A stretch of 64,000 bases of DNA from Candidatus Sericytochromatia bacterium S15B-MN24 CBMW_12 (GTDB taxonomy: Bacteria > Cyanobacteriota > Sericytochromatia > S15B-MN24 > UBA4093), in contig DAZV01000019.1 of assembly GCA_002083825.1 (NCBI GenBank), positions 21,147 to 85,146 on the forward strand, given 5' to 3'. Every line of letters begins with the position of its first letter. Position 1 is the first letter of the stretch. A program made the translations under genes and the position numbers. Below are positions 46,858 to 56,500 of the stretch, in pieces. The notes beneath the pieces are model-generated. The model was not told where the DNA came from. It made no database searches and worked only from the letters and a program-made list of their open reading frames with translations.

Positions 46858-49800
46858 CTGGTTGGTCCTCCGACAAGAAAAGGGTGAAGGTGCTACCCTT
46901 TCCGAACTCGCTTTGGAAAGTGATCCGACCGTTGAGGAGTCCCGCGAGCTTCTGGCTGAGGTGCAGGCCCAGTCCGGTACCCTCGTAGCGGCGCGTCCGG
47001 GTGATGCCCACCTGCTGGAAGGCCTGGAAGAGCTTCGCCTGATCCGCCTCGCGGATCCCGATGCCGGTGTCCGACACATTGAAGGTCACGAGGTGCTGCC
47101 CATCGATCTCTTGGCGGACCACCGTCAGGCAGATCTCTCCCTCGTCGGTGAACTTGATGGCGTTGTTGATCAAGTTGATCAAGATCTGGCTGAGGGCCCG
47201 CCGATCGCTCCGGACCAGGGGATCATCCGCCATCAACTTCAAGTGGAACGCCAGACCCTTTGCCTCAGCCAGGGGACGAAGCGTATTCGCGACCTCGGTC
47301 GCGACCTCGCGACTGCTCAGAGACTCGGGTCGCAGCTCGACCTTGCCGGATTCGATCTTGGCCAGGTCGAGCAGGTCGTTGATCAACGACAGCAGGTGAT
47401 GGGCGCTGCCCTCGATGGTCTGGAGCTGCTTCTCTTGCTCGGGGTTGAGGGAACCGTAGAGCTGCATGAGCAGGACCCCGGTGAAGCCGGTGATGGCGTT
47501 GAGCGGCGTGCGTAGCTCATGGGACATGCTGGCCAGGAAACGATCCTTGGCAAGGTTGGCATTCTCGAGCTCGAGGTTCTTCTCCTGCAAGGCCTGCTCG
47601 AAGGCCTTTCGTTCGGTCACGTCGCGAGCCGCGGCGAACACGCCCTGCAGCTTCCCGGTCTGATCATCGAAAGTGACGGCGTTGTAGGAGACGACCGTTT
47701 CCAGGCCATCCTTGCTTCGGGCGGTCAGCTCGTAGTTGGTGACCTTGCTCTCGCTGAGCACCTGGCGGATGCCCTGCTCGGCTCGGTTGGGGTCGGTGAA
47801 GTACTGCTTGAAGGGGCTTCCGATCAGCTCGTCGCGGCTGTAGCCGGTGAGGGCCTCCATCTGCTTGTTGACGTCGGAGATGACCCCCAGGGGATCGGTG
47901 GTCATGAGCGCGTCGATGTTCGATTCGATCAGCGAGCGGGTGTAGAACTGGGAGGCCTGGAGCTTGTCCTCGAGCTGCTTCTGCTCGGTGATGTCGCGGG
48001 CGCTGGCGAAGATGCCCTTCACCACCCCGGCTGTATCCTTGAAGATCGCCGCGTTGAAGGAGACCGGCACGTCTCGACCATCCTGACTCTGCAGCGTGAG
48101 GACGTAGTTGGTCACCAGGCCTTCGCGGAAGGTGAGGAGAACGCCGCGCTCGGCCAGGTCCCGCTCGACGAAGTAGGCCGGGAACGAGGATCCGATGAGC
48201 TGGCCGCGCGGCCGGCCGACCATGCGGCACATGGTCTCGTTGACGTCCGTGATGACCATGTGCTCGTCGACCGTGACCAGGCCGTCCACCGAAGCCTCGA
48301 TCAGCCCACGGCTGTAGGCGCGCTCCTCGTTTACCTGGGTCTGTAGCCTTGCCTGCTCGGTGATGTCGCGGGCACTGGCGAAGATGCCTCGCACCGGCCC
48401 GCTGGGATCCTTGAAGGTGGCGGCGTTGAAGGAGACCAGGATCTGGGTGTCGTCCTTCTTCCGGAGAATGAGCTCGTAGTTTGTGACGGCCCCCTTGTCC
48501 AGCGTCAGGCGCACGCCCTCGGCGGCACGCTTGGGATTCGTGAAGTATTGCTGGAAGGACGAGCCGATCAGCTCTTGCCGGCTAAAGCCCGTCAAACGGC
48601 ACATGGTCTCGTTGACGTCGGTGATGGCGAGCATGGGGTCGACGGTGATCAGGCCGTCCAAGGAGGCTTCGATGAGGCCCCGATTGTACCCTCGCTCTTC
48701 GGCCAGCTGGGTTTGCAGTTCGGATTGTTCGGTGATGTCGCGGGCGCTGGCGAAGATGCCACGGACCGCCTCGGCGGGATCGCGGAACACCGAGGCGTTG
48801 AAGGAGACACGCAAGTGCTGGCCTTCGCGCCGGGCCAGGGTGAGCACGTAGTCGGTGACGAACCCGCGGCTGAACGTCTCGTCGACTCCAAGGGTGGCGT
48901 TCTCCGAGTCGACGAAGTAGTCGGCGAAGGGGGTCCCGAGCAACTCCTCGCGCGAATAGCCGCTCATGCGCGACATCTGTTCGTTGACGTCGGAGATGGT
49001 GCCCGAGGGGTCCACCGTGATGAGGCCATCGACCGAGGCCTCGATCAGGCCTCGGTTATAGGATTCGGACTCTCTCAGCTGGCTCTCCAGCTTTTTCTGC
49101 TCGGTGATGTCGCGAGCGGCCGCGAAAACGCCTTGCAGGCGCCCTTTTGCATCTCGAAACGTCGAGGCGTTGAACGAGACCAGGGTCATGCGCCCCTCCT
49201 TGGCGAGCGCCGTCAACTCGAAGTTGGTGACCCGTTCGTCGCGCAGCACCAGCTTGACGCCTTCCTCGGCTCGCCTGGGATCGGTGAAAAATCGCTTGAA
49301 GGGACTTCCGATCAGTTCCTCGCGGGTGTAGTCGGTGAGGGCCTCCATTTGCTTGTTGACGTCAGTGATGAGGCCCAGGGGATCGGTCGTGACCAGGGCA
49401 TCGATGTTCGATTCGATCAGGCTGCGGGTGTAGAACTGGTTCGCGCGGATCTCCTCGGTGAGCCGGATCTCGTCCGAGATGTCCTTGGAGATGAGGAGAA
49501 AGCCGATGATTTGACCGGATTGGTCGCGGCGCGGCGTCTTGACGACCCGGGCCGTGAACCGGCGACCGTCCTTGCGGACCCGCGTGAGCGTTCCCTCCCA
49601 CTTGCCCGTGGTGACGGCGACCCTCATGATCTCCTTCGCCTTGCCGGAGGAGACGTCCTCCGGGGTGTGGAGGATGGTGGAGTTCAACTTGCCCACCACC
49701 TCGTCCGGTTCGTAGCCGTAGAGGCGCCGGGCGCCCTCGTTCCACAGGAGGATCTTGCCGTCGAGATCTATGCCGATGACCGAGTACTCGGTGGATGATT

Positions 49801-50311
49801 CCAGGATGTTGCCGATGAAGTCGAGCGCCTCTTGAGCGTTGCCGACGATGGCGCTGTCGAAGAGCTTGGTTCCTCGCGTGGTATCGCTGAACCGCATTTC
49901 ATTGGAGATATCATTTGCAATCAAGAGATAGCCCTTGACGTTGCCACCGGTATCCCGTTTCGGCAACACGATGATGTTGGCCTTGATGCGGCAGCGGTCC
50001 TTGCGGATGCCGCTGACGGAACCCTCCCAGCTGCCCTCCTTTTCGGCGGCTTTGAGGATCTCATGCGGTTTCTTGATCGCGATTTCCTCTGGAGCGTACA
50101 GCAAACCGAAAACGGGGCGATCGATGACCTCCTCGAATTCGTAACCGTACATGCGAGCGGCCCCCTCGTTCCAAAGGCGGATCGTGCCGTCTCGATCCAA
50201 TCCAACGATGGCATGCTCCGTCGAGCGCGCCAGGGCGCCGAGCAGCATCTCCGTGGCCGCACGGTTTTCCGGGCAGAAGGTGATGTCGAGATCCAGTACC
50301 TTGTCGCTCAT
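46835..50311 (-). CDS. Histidine kinase with seven PAS domains
   Basis: 1158 aa, no membrane segments. PAS1 and PAS2 (about 25-285) repeat with a 143-residue offset. PAS3-PAS7 (about 295-905) repeat at exactly 124 residues: the Asp of the ARDITEQ/ARDVTE motif ending each PAC falls at 401, 525, 649, 773 and 897. HisKA has His931 (MSHELRTPLNAITGF); the ATPase domain has NAIKFTDEGE, DTGIGIREAD, GTGLGLHLSQKLAG and GKGSTFTLFLS. It should autophosphorylate and pass phosphate to the overlapping receiver gene. The signal is unknown; no heme or flavin PAS signature was recognised. Confidence 0.95.
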   Translation of the reverse strand: MSDKVLDLDITFCPENRAATEMLLGALARSTEHAIVGLDRDGTIRLWNEGAARMYGYEFEEVIDRPVFGLLYAPEEIAIKKPHEILKAAEKEGSWEGSVSGIRKDRCRIKANIIVLPKRDTGGNVKGYLLIANDISNEMRFSDTTRGTKLFDSAIVGNAQEALDFIGNILESSTEYSVIGIDLDGKILLWNEGARRLYGYEPDEVVGKLNSTILHTPEDVSSGKAKEIMRVAVTTGKWEGTLTRVRKDGRRFTARVVKTPRRDQSGQIIGFLLISKDISDEIRLTEEIRANQFYTRSLIESNIDALVTTDPLGLITDVNKQMEALTDYTREELIGSPFKRFFTDPRRAEEGVKLVLRDERVTNFELTALAKEGRMTLVSFNASTFRDAKGRLQGVFAAARDITEQKKLESQLRESESYNRGLIEASVDGLITVDPSGTISDVNEQMSRMSGYSREELLGTPFADYFVDSENATLGVDETFSRGFVTDYVLTLARREGQHLRVSFNASVFRDPAEAVRGIFASARDITEQSELQTQLAEERGYNRGLIEASLDGLITVDPMLAITDVNETMCRLTGFSRQELIGSSFQQYFTNPKRAAEGVRLTLDKGAVTNYELILRKKDDTQILVSFNAATFKDPSGPVRGIFASARDITEQARLQTQVNEERAYSRGLIEASVDGLVTVDEHMVITDVNETMCRMVGRPRGQLIGSSFPAYFVERDLAERGVLLTFREGLVTNYVLTLQSQDGRDVPVSFNAAIFKDTAGVVKGIFASARDITEQKQLEDKLQASQFYTRSLIESNIDALMTTDPLGVISDVNKQMEALTGYSRDELIGSPFKQYFTDPNRAEQGIRQVLSESKVTNYELTARSKDGLETVVSYNAVTFDDQTGKLQGVFAAARDVTERKAFEQALQEKNLELENANLAKDRFLASMSHELRTPLNAITGFTGVLLMQLYGSLNPEQEKQLQTIEGSAHHLLSLINDLLDLAKIESGKVELRPESLSSREVATEVANTLRPLAEAKGLAFHLKLMADDPLVRSDRRALSQILINLINNAIKFTDEGEICLTVVRQEIDGQHLVTFNVSDTGIGIREADQAKLFQAFQQVGITRTRRYEGTGLGLHLSQKLAGLLNGRITFQSEFGKGSTFTLFLSEDQPDGMYSRD

Positions 50312-50704
50312 CCTTTACCTCTTTACCTCGACCTCGACCGTCCAATACCTCGATCGTCGCCAGGGTTGCCTGCATTCACCCCGCGAGAACTGGGCGCCAA
50401 CGATTCCGCGCGAGTGCTTAATGAAGTTTGCTTAAGAGGAGATGATACCGTACTTTCCGGTTTTGTCAGGAGCCGAGTGAAGGATTTGCTTGTGAGTACC
50501 CCGATCGCAGACTTGCGTGCTGCCGAACTCGCACGCGTCCCCCCCGGGTTGGGCCTCTTCGAGGCGGAGGCAGTGACCGGTCGATGACGCCCGAGCGCCA
50601 GGGAATGCCGTGGGATACGGCTCAGTCTCGTGCCGGTGGAGCGATGGGATCGGCCTTTCGGCAGGCGTCCCAGCAACCCCGGAGGGCTCGGGTGGCTACT
50701 GTCA
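50312..50704. other. Intergenic region upstream of the seven-PAS kinase
   Basis: 393 bp between the kinase and the SDR gene, both on the minus strand. It holds the probable kinase promoter at 50442-50469. The plus strand has a 31-codon open frame from GTG 50492 that I do not regard as a gene. Nothing else recognised. Confidence 0.5.
50442..50469 (-). promoter_or_regulatory. Probable promoter of the phosphorelay cluster
   Basis: Minus strand CTGACA (50469-50464) and TATCAT (50447-50442), 16-bp spacer, about 130 bp before the kinase ATG at 50311. Confidence 0.5.
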
Positions 50705-52099
50705 TCACCAGGCGCAGGGCCGGTAGTCCTTCAGGAAGATGCCGAAATACGGCGTCTCGGCGTTCACGAGGCCATGGGCGACGGGGTGGTAGATCCGCGA
50801 GGCGCCGTCGATGATGTCGAGCGGCGGAAAGAAGCCGCGCTCGCCCTGCCCGCGCTCGCGCTTGGGCGTCGGGTTCTCGTCGGTGATCCAGCCGGTGTCG
50901 ACGCTGGTCATGAAGATCCGGTCGCGCGCGAAGTCCTCGCCCGAGGTTCGCGTCATCATGTTGAGGGCCGCCTTGGCCATGTTGGTATGGGGATGGAAAA
51001 CCGTCTTGTGACGGTTGAACTGGCCTTCCATGGCCGAGACGTTGACGATGAAGCGCCGTTCGAAGGGAGAGCGCGCCATCAGGGGCTTCAGCCGACTATT
51101 CAGCAAGAAGGGCGCGGTGACGTTGATCAACTGCACCTCGAGCATCTCGGGCGCGCTGACCTCGTCGAGCTTGAGCATCCAGCTATTCTGGCTGCGCGTG
51201 TCCAGGCGCTCCTCGTTGTCCACGAAGCGGTCGACGGCCATCACGTCCTTGAGGGCGGGTAGCGCCGCCGAACCCTCGCTCAGCGCCAGGGTCGACGAGC
51301 GTGGCGCCTCCTGGAGGACCAGTCGGCGGGCCTCCAGCGGCATGGATTCCATCGGGTTTTGCTCTCGAACGAGGAGCTCCGCGTAGAATCCTGGCGGGCG
51401 CCGGACGGTCTGGGCGGCGTTGTGGATCAGGATTTCGAGCGAGGGCTCGGTCCGAAGCAGATGCTCGGCGAAGGCTTCCACGGCGGGAAGGTTGCGCAGA
51501 TCGAGCCCGAAGACCTGGACGCGGTGCAGCCACTCGGCGGAGTCCGGTTCGGCATGCAGGCGGTTGGCGGCGGCGTAGGGGAAGCGCGTCGTCACGATCA
51601 CCTTCGCGCCGTCGCGCAGCAGCTTCAGGACGGTCTGATGGCCAATTTTCACTCGCCCGCCCGTCACCAGCGCGGTTTGCCCGGTCAGGTCGGCGCGCAG
51701 GTGGCGCATCTGAAAGTTGAACGCGGCGCATGAGGGGCAGAGCAGGTGGTAAAAACCGTGCAGCTCGGTGAAGCGCGCTTTGCAAACGTAACAGGTCTCG
51801 GGCGCGTTGAGCGTTCTCACGACCTCCGTGACCGGCGGGAGCATGGGGGTCGTCGCCGGCAGGGCGTCTCGCTGAATGCGCACCATGGTGGTTTTCGCCT
51901 GCAGGTCGCGGTCCTCGTTCTCCAGACGCCGCTTCTCGGCGTTCTTGTCGCGCTGCTTGCCGTCACGGTAGACCTTCGCGACCAGGGAATTGAGGCGATC
52001 GCTGCGGGGAATCGTGCCCCGCGAATCGGCGATTCGCTGCAGGACGCTGAGACAGATTTCGAGTTCGTCGGGCGGGATGTCCAGGGGGTGATCCTCCAA
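50705..52099 (-). CDS. Zinc-finger SDR-family oxidoreductase with atypical active site
   Basis: 464 aa. Charged N-terminal region (about 1-95), a treble-clef-like zinc site Cys103/106/121/124 (CYVC, CPSC) and then an extended Rossmann domain: ALVTGGRVKIGHQ (143-155), VIVTTRFPYAAANR, LDLRNLPAVEAFAEHLL, LIHNAAQT, NVSAMEGQFNRHKT with the Ser. The usual YxxxK is replaced by TNMAK (HPHTNMAKAALNMM), so Tyr is Thr. I recall a family with the same layout in bacteria and eukaryotes; its substrate is unknown. Start at TTG 52099 is uncertain. Confidence 0.82.
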   Translation of the reverse strand: MEDHPLDIPPDELEICLSVLQRIADSRGTIPRSDRLNSLVAKVYRDGKQRDKNAEKRRLENEDRDLQAKTTMVRIQRDALPATTPMLPPVTEVVRTLNAPETCYVCKARFTELHGFYHLLCPSCAAFNFQMRHLRADLTGQTALVTGGRVKIGHQTVLKLLRDGAKVIVTTRFPYAAANRLHAEPDSAEWLHRVQVFGLDLRNLPAVEAFAEHLLRTEPSLEILIHNAAQTVRRPPGFYAELLVREQNPMESMPLEARRLVLQEAPRSSTLALSEGSAALPALKDVMAVDRFVDNEERLDTRSQNSWMLKLDEVSAPEMLEVQLINVTAPFLLNSRLKPLMARSPFERRFIVNVSAMEGQFNRHKTVFHPHTNMAKAALNMMTRTSGEDFARDRIFMTSVDTGWITDENPTPKRERGQGERGFFPPLDIIDGASRIYHPVAHGLVNAETPYFGIFLKDYRPCAW

Positions 52100-52275
52100 C
52101 TCTGGGGGTGTCGGCTAGGGGCCGTCATGTGATTGTACGCCATGACGCGTCTGGCCCGCTCGTCTCTGACACCGTTTTGCCGGGACTCGGATCCTCCGAG
52201 CGCCCGACGACGGTGGAAATCGCCGCAGAACGACTCGGAACAGTATGCTTGGCGGATGCCGGCGCCCCCGGGCTG

Positions 52276-52734
52276 TCAGGAGTTCGTCGAGCGTGACGGG
52301 CCATGCTCGGGCTGAAGGCCCCCGCCACCCATCGCGTACAGCATTCCGATCGCCAGAGCGATGAGCGAAAACACGTACTCCTGAGGCGGCACACGCATCG
52401 AAGAGAAGTGCGGAAGCACGAGTTCCAGGAGGACCGCGCCTCCTCGGATCAAGAAGATCCCGGTAATGACCGACAGCATGAGCTTTTGCTTCGGCAGCGG
52501 CTTGAGCACTCCGGCAGCCGAAAATGCGTAGGCGCCAAACGTGACCAGCACCCCGCAGATGCCCAGGGTGACGACCGCCGGCAGGGGCGATCCAGCTTCC
52601 GCCGCAAGGGCCATGCTCTCACCGGCCCCGAAGTATCGGTAGGCGGGCGCTCCGGCCAGCGCCATGAGAGCGTGACTGAGTCCTGCCAAGGCGCTTAGCG
52701 AGCCACCGGCGATCAAGAATGCGTTGCGGTTCAT
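52276..52734 (-). CDS. Hypothetical four-helix membrane protein
   Basis: 152 aa with four hydrophobic segments (about 7-27, 50-72, 85-104, 120-140): FLIAGGSLSALAGLSHALM, AVVTLGICGVLVTFGAYAF, LMLSVITGIFLIRGGAVLLELVL, VFSLIALAIGMLYAMGG. No charged transport motif. AAGGAG precedes the ATG. Divergent from a TetR regulator, with the operator lying between its -35 and -10 boxes, so it is very probably the regulated target. Confidence 0.8.
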   Translation of the reverse strand: MNRNAFLIAGGSLSALAGLSHALMALAGAPAYRYFGAGESMALAAEAGSPLPAVVTLGICGVLVTFGAYAFSAAGVLKPLPKQKLMLSVITGIFLIRGGAVLLELVLPHFSSMRVPPQEYVFSLIALAIGMLYAMGGGGLQPEHGPSRSTNS

Positions 52735-52772
52735 CGAGGTCTCCTTTTCTAAAATGACCGAGTCTGCTTGTC

Positions 52773-52801
52773 AGGATACAATACGTGTCGTATCGTATCA
52801 A
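52773..52801 (-). promoter_or_regulatory. Promoter of the membrane-protein gene
   Basis: Minus strand TTGATA (52801-52796), 17-bp spacer, TATCCT (52778-52773), overlapping the palindromic operator. Confidence 0.6.
52775..52799. promoter_or_regulatory. Palindromic operator of the TetR divergon
   Basis: GATACAATACG TGT CGTATCGTATC: an 11-bp inverted repeat with one mismatch. It spans the spacer of the divergent promoter and ends 3 bp before the TetR ATG, so bound repressor would block both genes. Confidence 0.85.
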
Positions 52802-52802
52802 T

Positions 52803-53387
52803 ATGCCAATCAAAAAAAACCAGGGGCGTCCCCGCGACCCCCAGACCGAAGCCAGAATCCTCCAGGCCGCGATCGACCTCTTGCTCGACGGCGGCTATGC
52901 CGCGCTGTCGATCGAGGCGATCGCGCGTCGCGCCGGCGTGGGCAAGACGACGATCTACCGCCGCTGGAGGTCCAAAGCGGAACTCGTCTACGAGGCGACC
53001 TTCACGCAAGTCGACGAACGCTGCATGCCCGATTCCGGGGACTTGATGGCCGACCTGGAAACCCTGATTCTGGCGCTGGTCGACGAGTTCGGTTCTCCCC
53101 GGGCAATCGCCGCGACGCCCGGCATCCTGGCCGATTTCGGCAGCGACCCGGCCTTTCGCGACACCCTGCGCGACCAATTCCTCGCCCCCATCGCGGAGGG
53201 CCTCGAGGCGCGCCTCAAGCAAGCTGAACTCCGAGGCCAATTACCGCCCGGAGCTACGGGGCGCCTCATCATTCACGCCCTGGGCGGCACTGTTTTTTAC
53301 CGGTATGTCGTGCTCGGGCTCCCGATGCGTCCCGACGAGGTTCGCGGATTGGTTCAACTGGTCTTGCGCGGCGCCCTCGCGACCTGA
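52803..53387 (+). CDS. TetR-family regulator
   Basis: 194 aa from ATG 52803. Helix-turn-helix: RILQAAIDLLLDGGYAALSIEAIARRAGVGKTTIYRRWRSKAELVYEA (about 18-66). C-terminal domain of the TetR_C_11-like type (FYRYVVLGLPMRPDEVRGLVQLVLRG). No ribosome site precedes the ATG and the operator abuts it, so the mRNA may be leaderless. A GTG at 52785 in frame would lie within the operator. It should repress itself and the divergent membrane gene; the inducer is unknown. Confidence 0.92.
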   Translation: MPIKKNQGRPRDPQTEARILQAAIDLLLDGGYAALSIEAIARRAGVGKTTIYRRWRSKAELVYEATFTQVDERCMPDSGDLMADLETLILALVDEFGSPRAIAATPGILADFGSDPAFRDTLRDQFLAPIAEGLEARLKQAELRGQLPPGATGRLIIHALGGTVFYRYVVLGLPMRPDEVRGLVQLVLRGALAT

Positions 53388-53507
53388 CTCAGGTCCCTTC
53401 CTCGGCGACCCGGGGCTGGTTCCTACCGCTGCGCTCGCACTCGTAGAGGGCGCCGTGGGACCGTGCTTCGGTTGCGGGCAAGGGCCAGAACCGCTGGCCT
53501 GGCCCTT

Positions 53508-56500
53508 CTAGAAGGACAGCCCAAGCGAGACATGGGGCTGGAAAACGCCGGACGCGCCGATTCCCCGGAACAATCCCAGTCGAAACTCGCTTGGTAGCAG
53601 CGGTAGCTCGGCCTGCAGACGCGCTTCGAGTCCGATACCGTGCTTCAAGGTCCCGGACCCCGCCGCCGTCGTTCCGAGATCGTAGCAGAAGGCTCCCGAC
53701 AGGCGCTGGAACAAGAAAGGCGCCTCGCCGAAGAAACCGCGATCCAGCTCCAAGAGGGGAAACCGGTACTCCATGCTGGCGGCGAGCAACCGTCCACCCC
53801 TTTCGCTGCCCGTCCCGAAGCCGCGTAGCGGCACCTGGGACCAGAGCCCGAGCGCATCCTGCCCGACCGTGCGCGAAATCTGGGAGCTGGCGAATCCTCC
53901 CAGGCCGAAGTCTCCCTCTCCCGAGCCCGAGTTGATGCCGCCGATCAGCCTCATGGCCAGGGCATGGTGTTGCATGGTCATCCGAAGGTAGTACCGGCCC
54001 TCTGCCAGCCAGCGATCGATGGGCGTCCCGCCGAATCCTCTCTCGTAGCTGATGCCGAGCGCCTCTCCCTCCTCCGTGCTCACCCCGAAGGTCGGGCGGT
54101 AAGTCCCCGCATGGCGCCACGCCACGAAGACCGACTGGGCATTCCCTTCGACGGGCAAGGACGATACTTGGTCCACCTCGGATGCCAGGCCGGCGCTCCA
54201 CTGGTCCTCTTGAAGGAACGCTCCCTTGTTCAGCGCTCCGTAACGATCGAGCGCGCGCAAGCGCAGCCCACCGGTCAGGCTGTCGCCCATCGTCGTCAGG
54301 CCGAGGTCGGGATTGAGCGGGAATCGCACGCTGGCTTCCGCCACCTGCTGACGTTGCCAGAGCTGGACCCGACCGGAGTTGGCCAGGGATAGTTCTCTGG
54401 GAAACGAGTCGTCCGCGATCTTGAACGAGAGGCGAGGCAACCACTGATCATTCTGGTAACTGAGCGCGTAGCTGGGACGGCCACTCGCGAGTCCCAGGCC
54501 CATGCTCGCCCCCCATTGGTGCTGGTTGAGCAGATCCGCTCCCCATGTCGAGCCGCCCAGGCGCAGGCCGCGGTCGTCATAGCCGGCACTTGGCAGCCAT
54601 GCATGGGGCCTGAGCGTCGTCAGCGCCTGATAAGAAGCGGTCGCGGCAGGTTCCGACGGCAATTCAGGGATCGATAACGGAAGTGTCAGGGGCTGAAGCG
54701 ACCCATCGATCCGGAAGGCCATGCTCGGCCCATCACCGACCGGGATCCCGTTTTCGGGATCAAAGGGCATCACATGCAGGTCGTAGCCCTTTGCCGAATG
54801 GCCGGCGAAGGCAACTTGGCGTCCATCGGGAGAGATGGCCGGGTCGAAAGCTCCGCCCAAGACGTTGGTCAACTGGAAGCGCCGGCCGTCGGAGACCCGA
54901 TGGGCGTAGAGGTTGAAAACCCCCGTCCGATCGGAGCTGTAGACGATCCAGCCGCCATCCGGCGACCAGGTCGGCATGACGTCGGTGGCCATGTCTTGCC
55001 CGAGGGACGTCAGCGCTCCCGAGTGGGGATCGAGCAGGTAGAGATCTCGGCTTTCGCCCCGCCAGGCGGAGGCCAGCACGCGGGTCCCGTCAGGGGACCA
55101 GTTCAGGCTCGAGAACTGGGAATAGCCCGTCTCGTTCGTCAAGGGCCTGATGAGGCGCCCCTCTCCATCGAGCAGCACCAGATCCTGCCGGCCCTTGCCG
55201 TTCGCGATGGCGACCATGCGCCCGCCATCGGGAGACACGGCGGGATCCCCGTAGCGGGCCCCGTGCGTGAGCTTCCGGAGGGTCCGACTCGTCAGATCGA
55301 GCCGGTAGAGATCGCGAAACACGTTGAATCGCCCCACCTCGTGCAGAGCCGAGAACCAGTAATACCGCCCGTCCGGCGAAAGCGAGCCATGTCCGAAAGG
55401 GCTGTCGACGCTGAGCTCCTTGTTGAGGTTGAAGCTCCCGAAGGCCCTGAGGTCGAGCAAGGGGTTTTCGCCTCCCGTGTTCGGATCGAGCAGCCTCAAG
55501 GAGCTCGGTTCATGGCGGTCCGAACGGCTGTAGAGCAGGCGGCCGTCCGGTAGCCATGTCGGCCGGCGGTTCGACATGCCGGTCGTGGTCAGCGCCCGGC
55601 TCTCGGTGAGGGGGTTGCGCAGGATGGTCTGGCGCTGACGCTTGGCGCTTTCGTCGAGGAATGCGATGAACTCGCTCCAGAGGGCATAGAGATCCTTGCC
55701 GCTCGCGGCCTCCGAGGCCGCCCAGTTCAGGCCCACGAAGGGGCGCTCCGCATAGCGCGCGAACAATTGGCGAGGAGCCTGGGGCCCGTAGCGATCGATC
55801 AAGAAGCGGCAGAAGTAGCTCCCGTACAGGTAAGGGGTTCGATGCGACGGCCACTGGGAAAGTCCGTAGCTCCCCACCTGGTCCAGCGAAAGCAGTCGGT
55901 TTTCAAGCGCCGCGCTACGCAGCATCATGGCGAAGTCGCCCTGGTTGCCGAAATCGCCCAGCGGATGTTCGCCGCCTTTGTGGTGGCCGTTCTGGACGAG
56001 GGTCGCAAGCCCCTCCGTCAGAAACATGGGCAAGAGCAGATTGGGGTAGGCCACCCTTCCAAGGACCCGATTGGCCACGTTCGAGGGAGCGCCGTGAACC
56101 TCGAACTGAAGCACGTGGGTCAGTTCATGGGCGACGAGTTGCCGGAGGTAGCTATCGTAGCGCCCCGCCAAATAGTCCTCGCCGGTGGGGGCAAGGTGCA
56201 GCTTGATGGTGTTGCTTGGATAGGGAAAGGCAAAGCCGAAGGGAGAGTCGACGTTGTCCCACAGGACGATGTCGATGGGTAGCTGAGGATTGCTGTTCAA
56301 GTAGGGGGCGAGCTCGGCGAAGGCCGCTTCGGCAAACCGCGCCACGTCCTGCGCCTGGGCATCGAGACCCGCCGCGTAGTGGATGCGAAACCGAGGCGTG
56401 GATGCCGTGTACCACTTCAGGTCCGGGTCGATGCTGCTTGCCGCTCGCGCAGGAGTTAGAGATCCCAGAAACAGAAGGGCTGCGAGGCCAAGGAGGACGG

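Noticed and set aside
50492..50587. 31-codon plus-strand frame from GTG
   Set aside because: Too short, no family, weak start; treated as intergenic.
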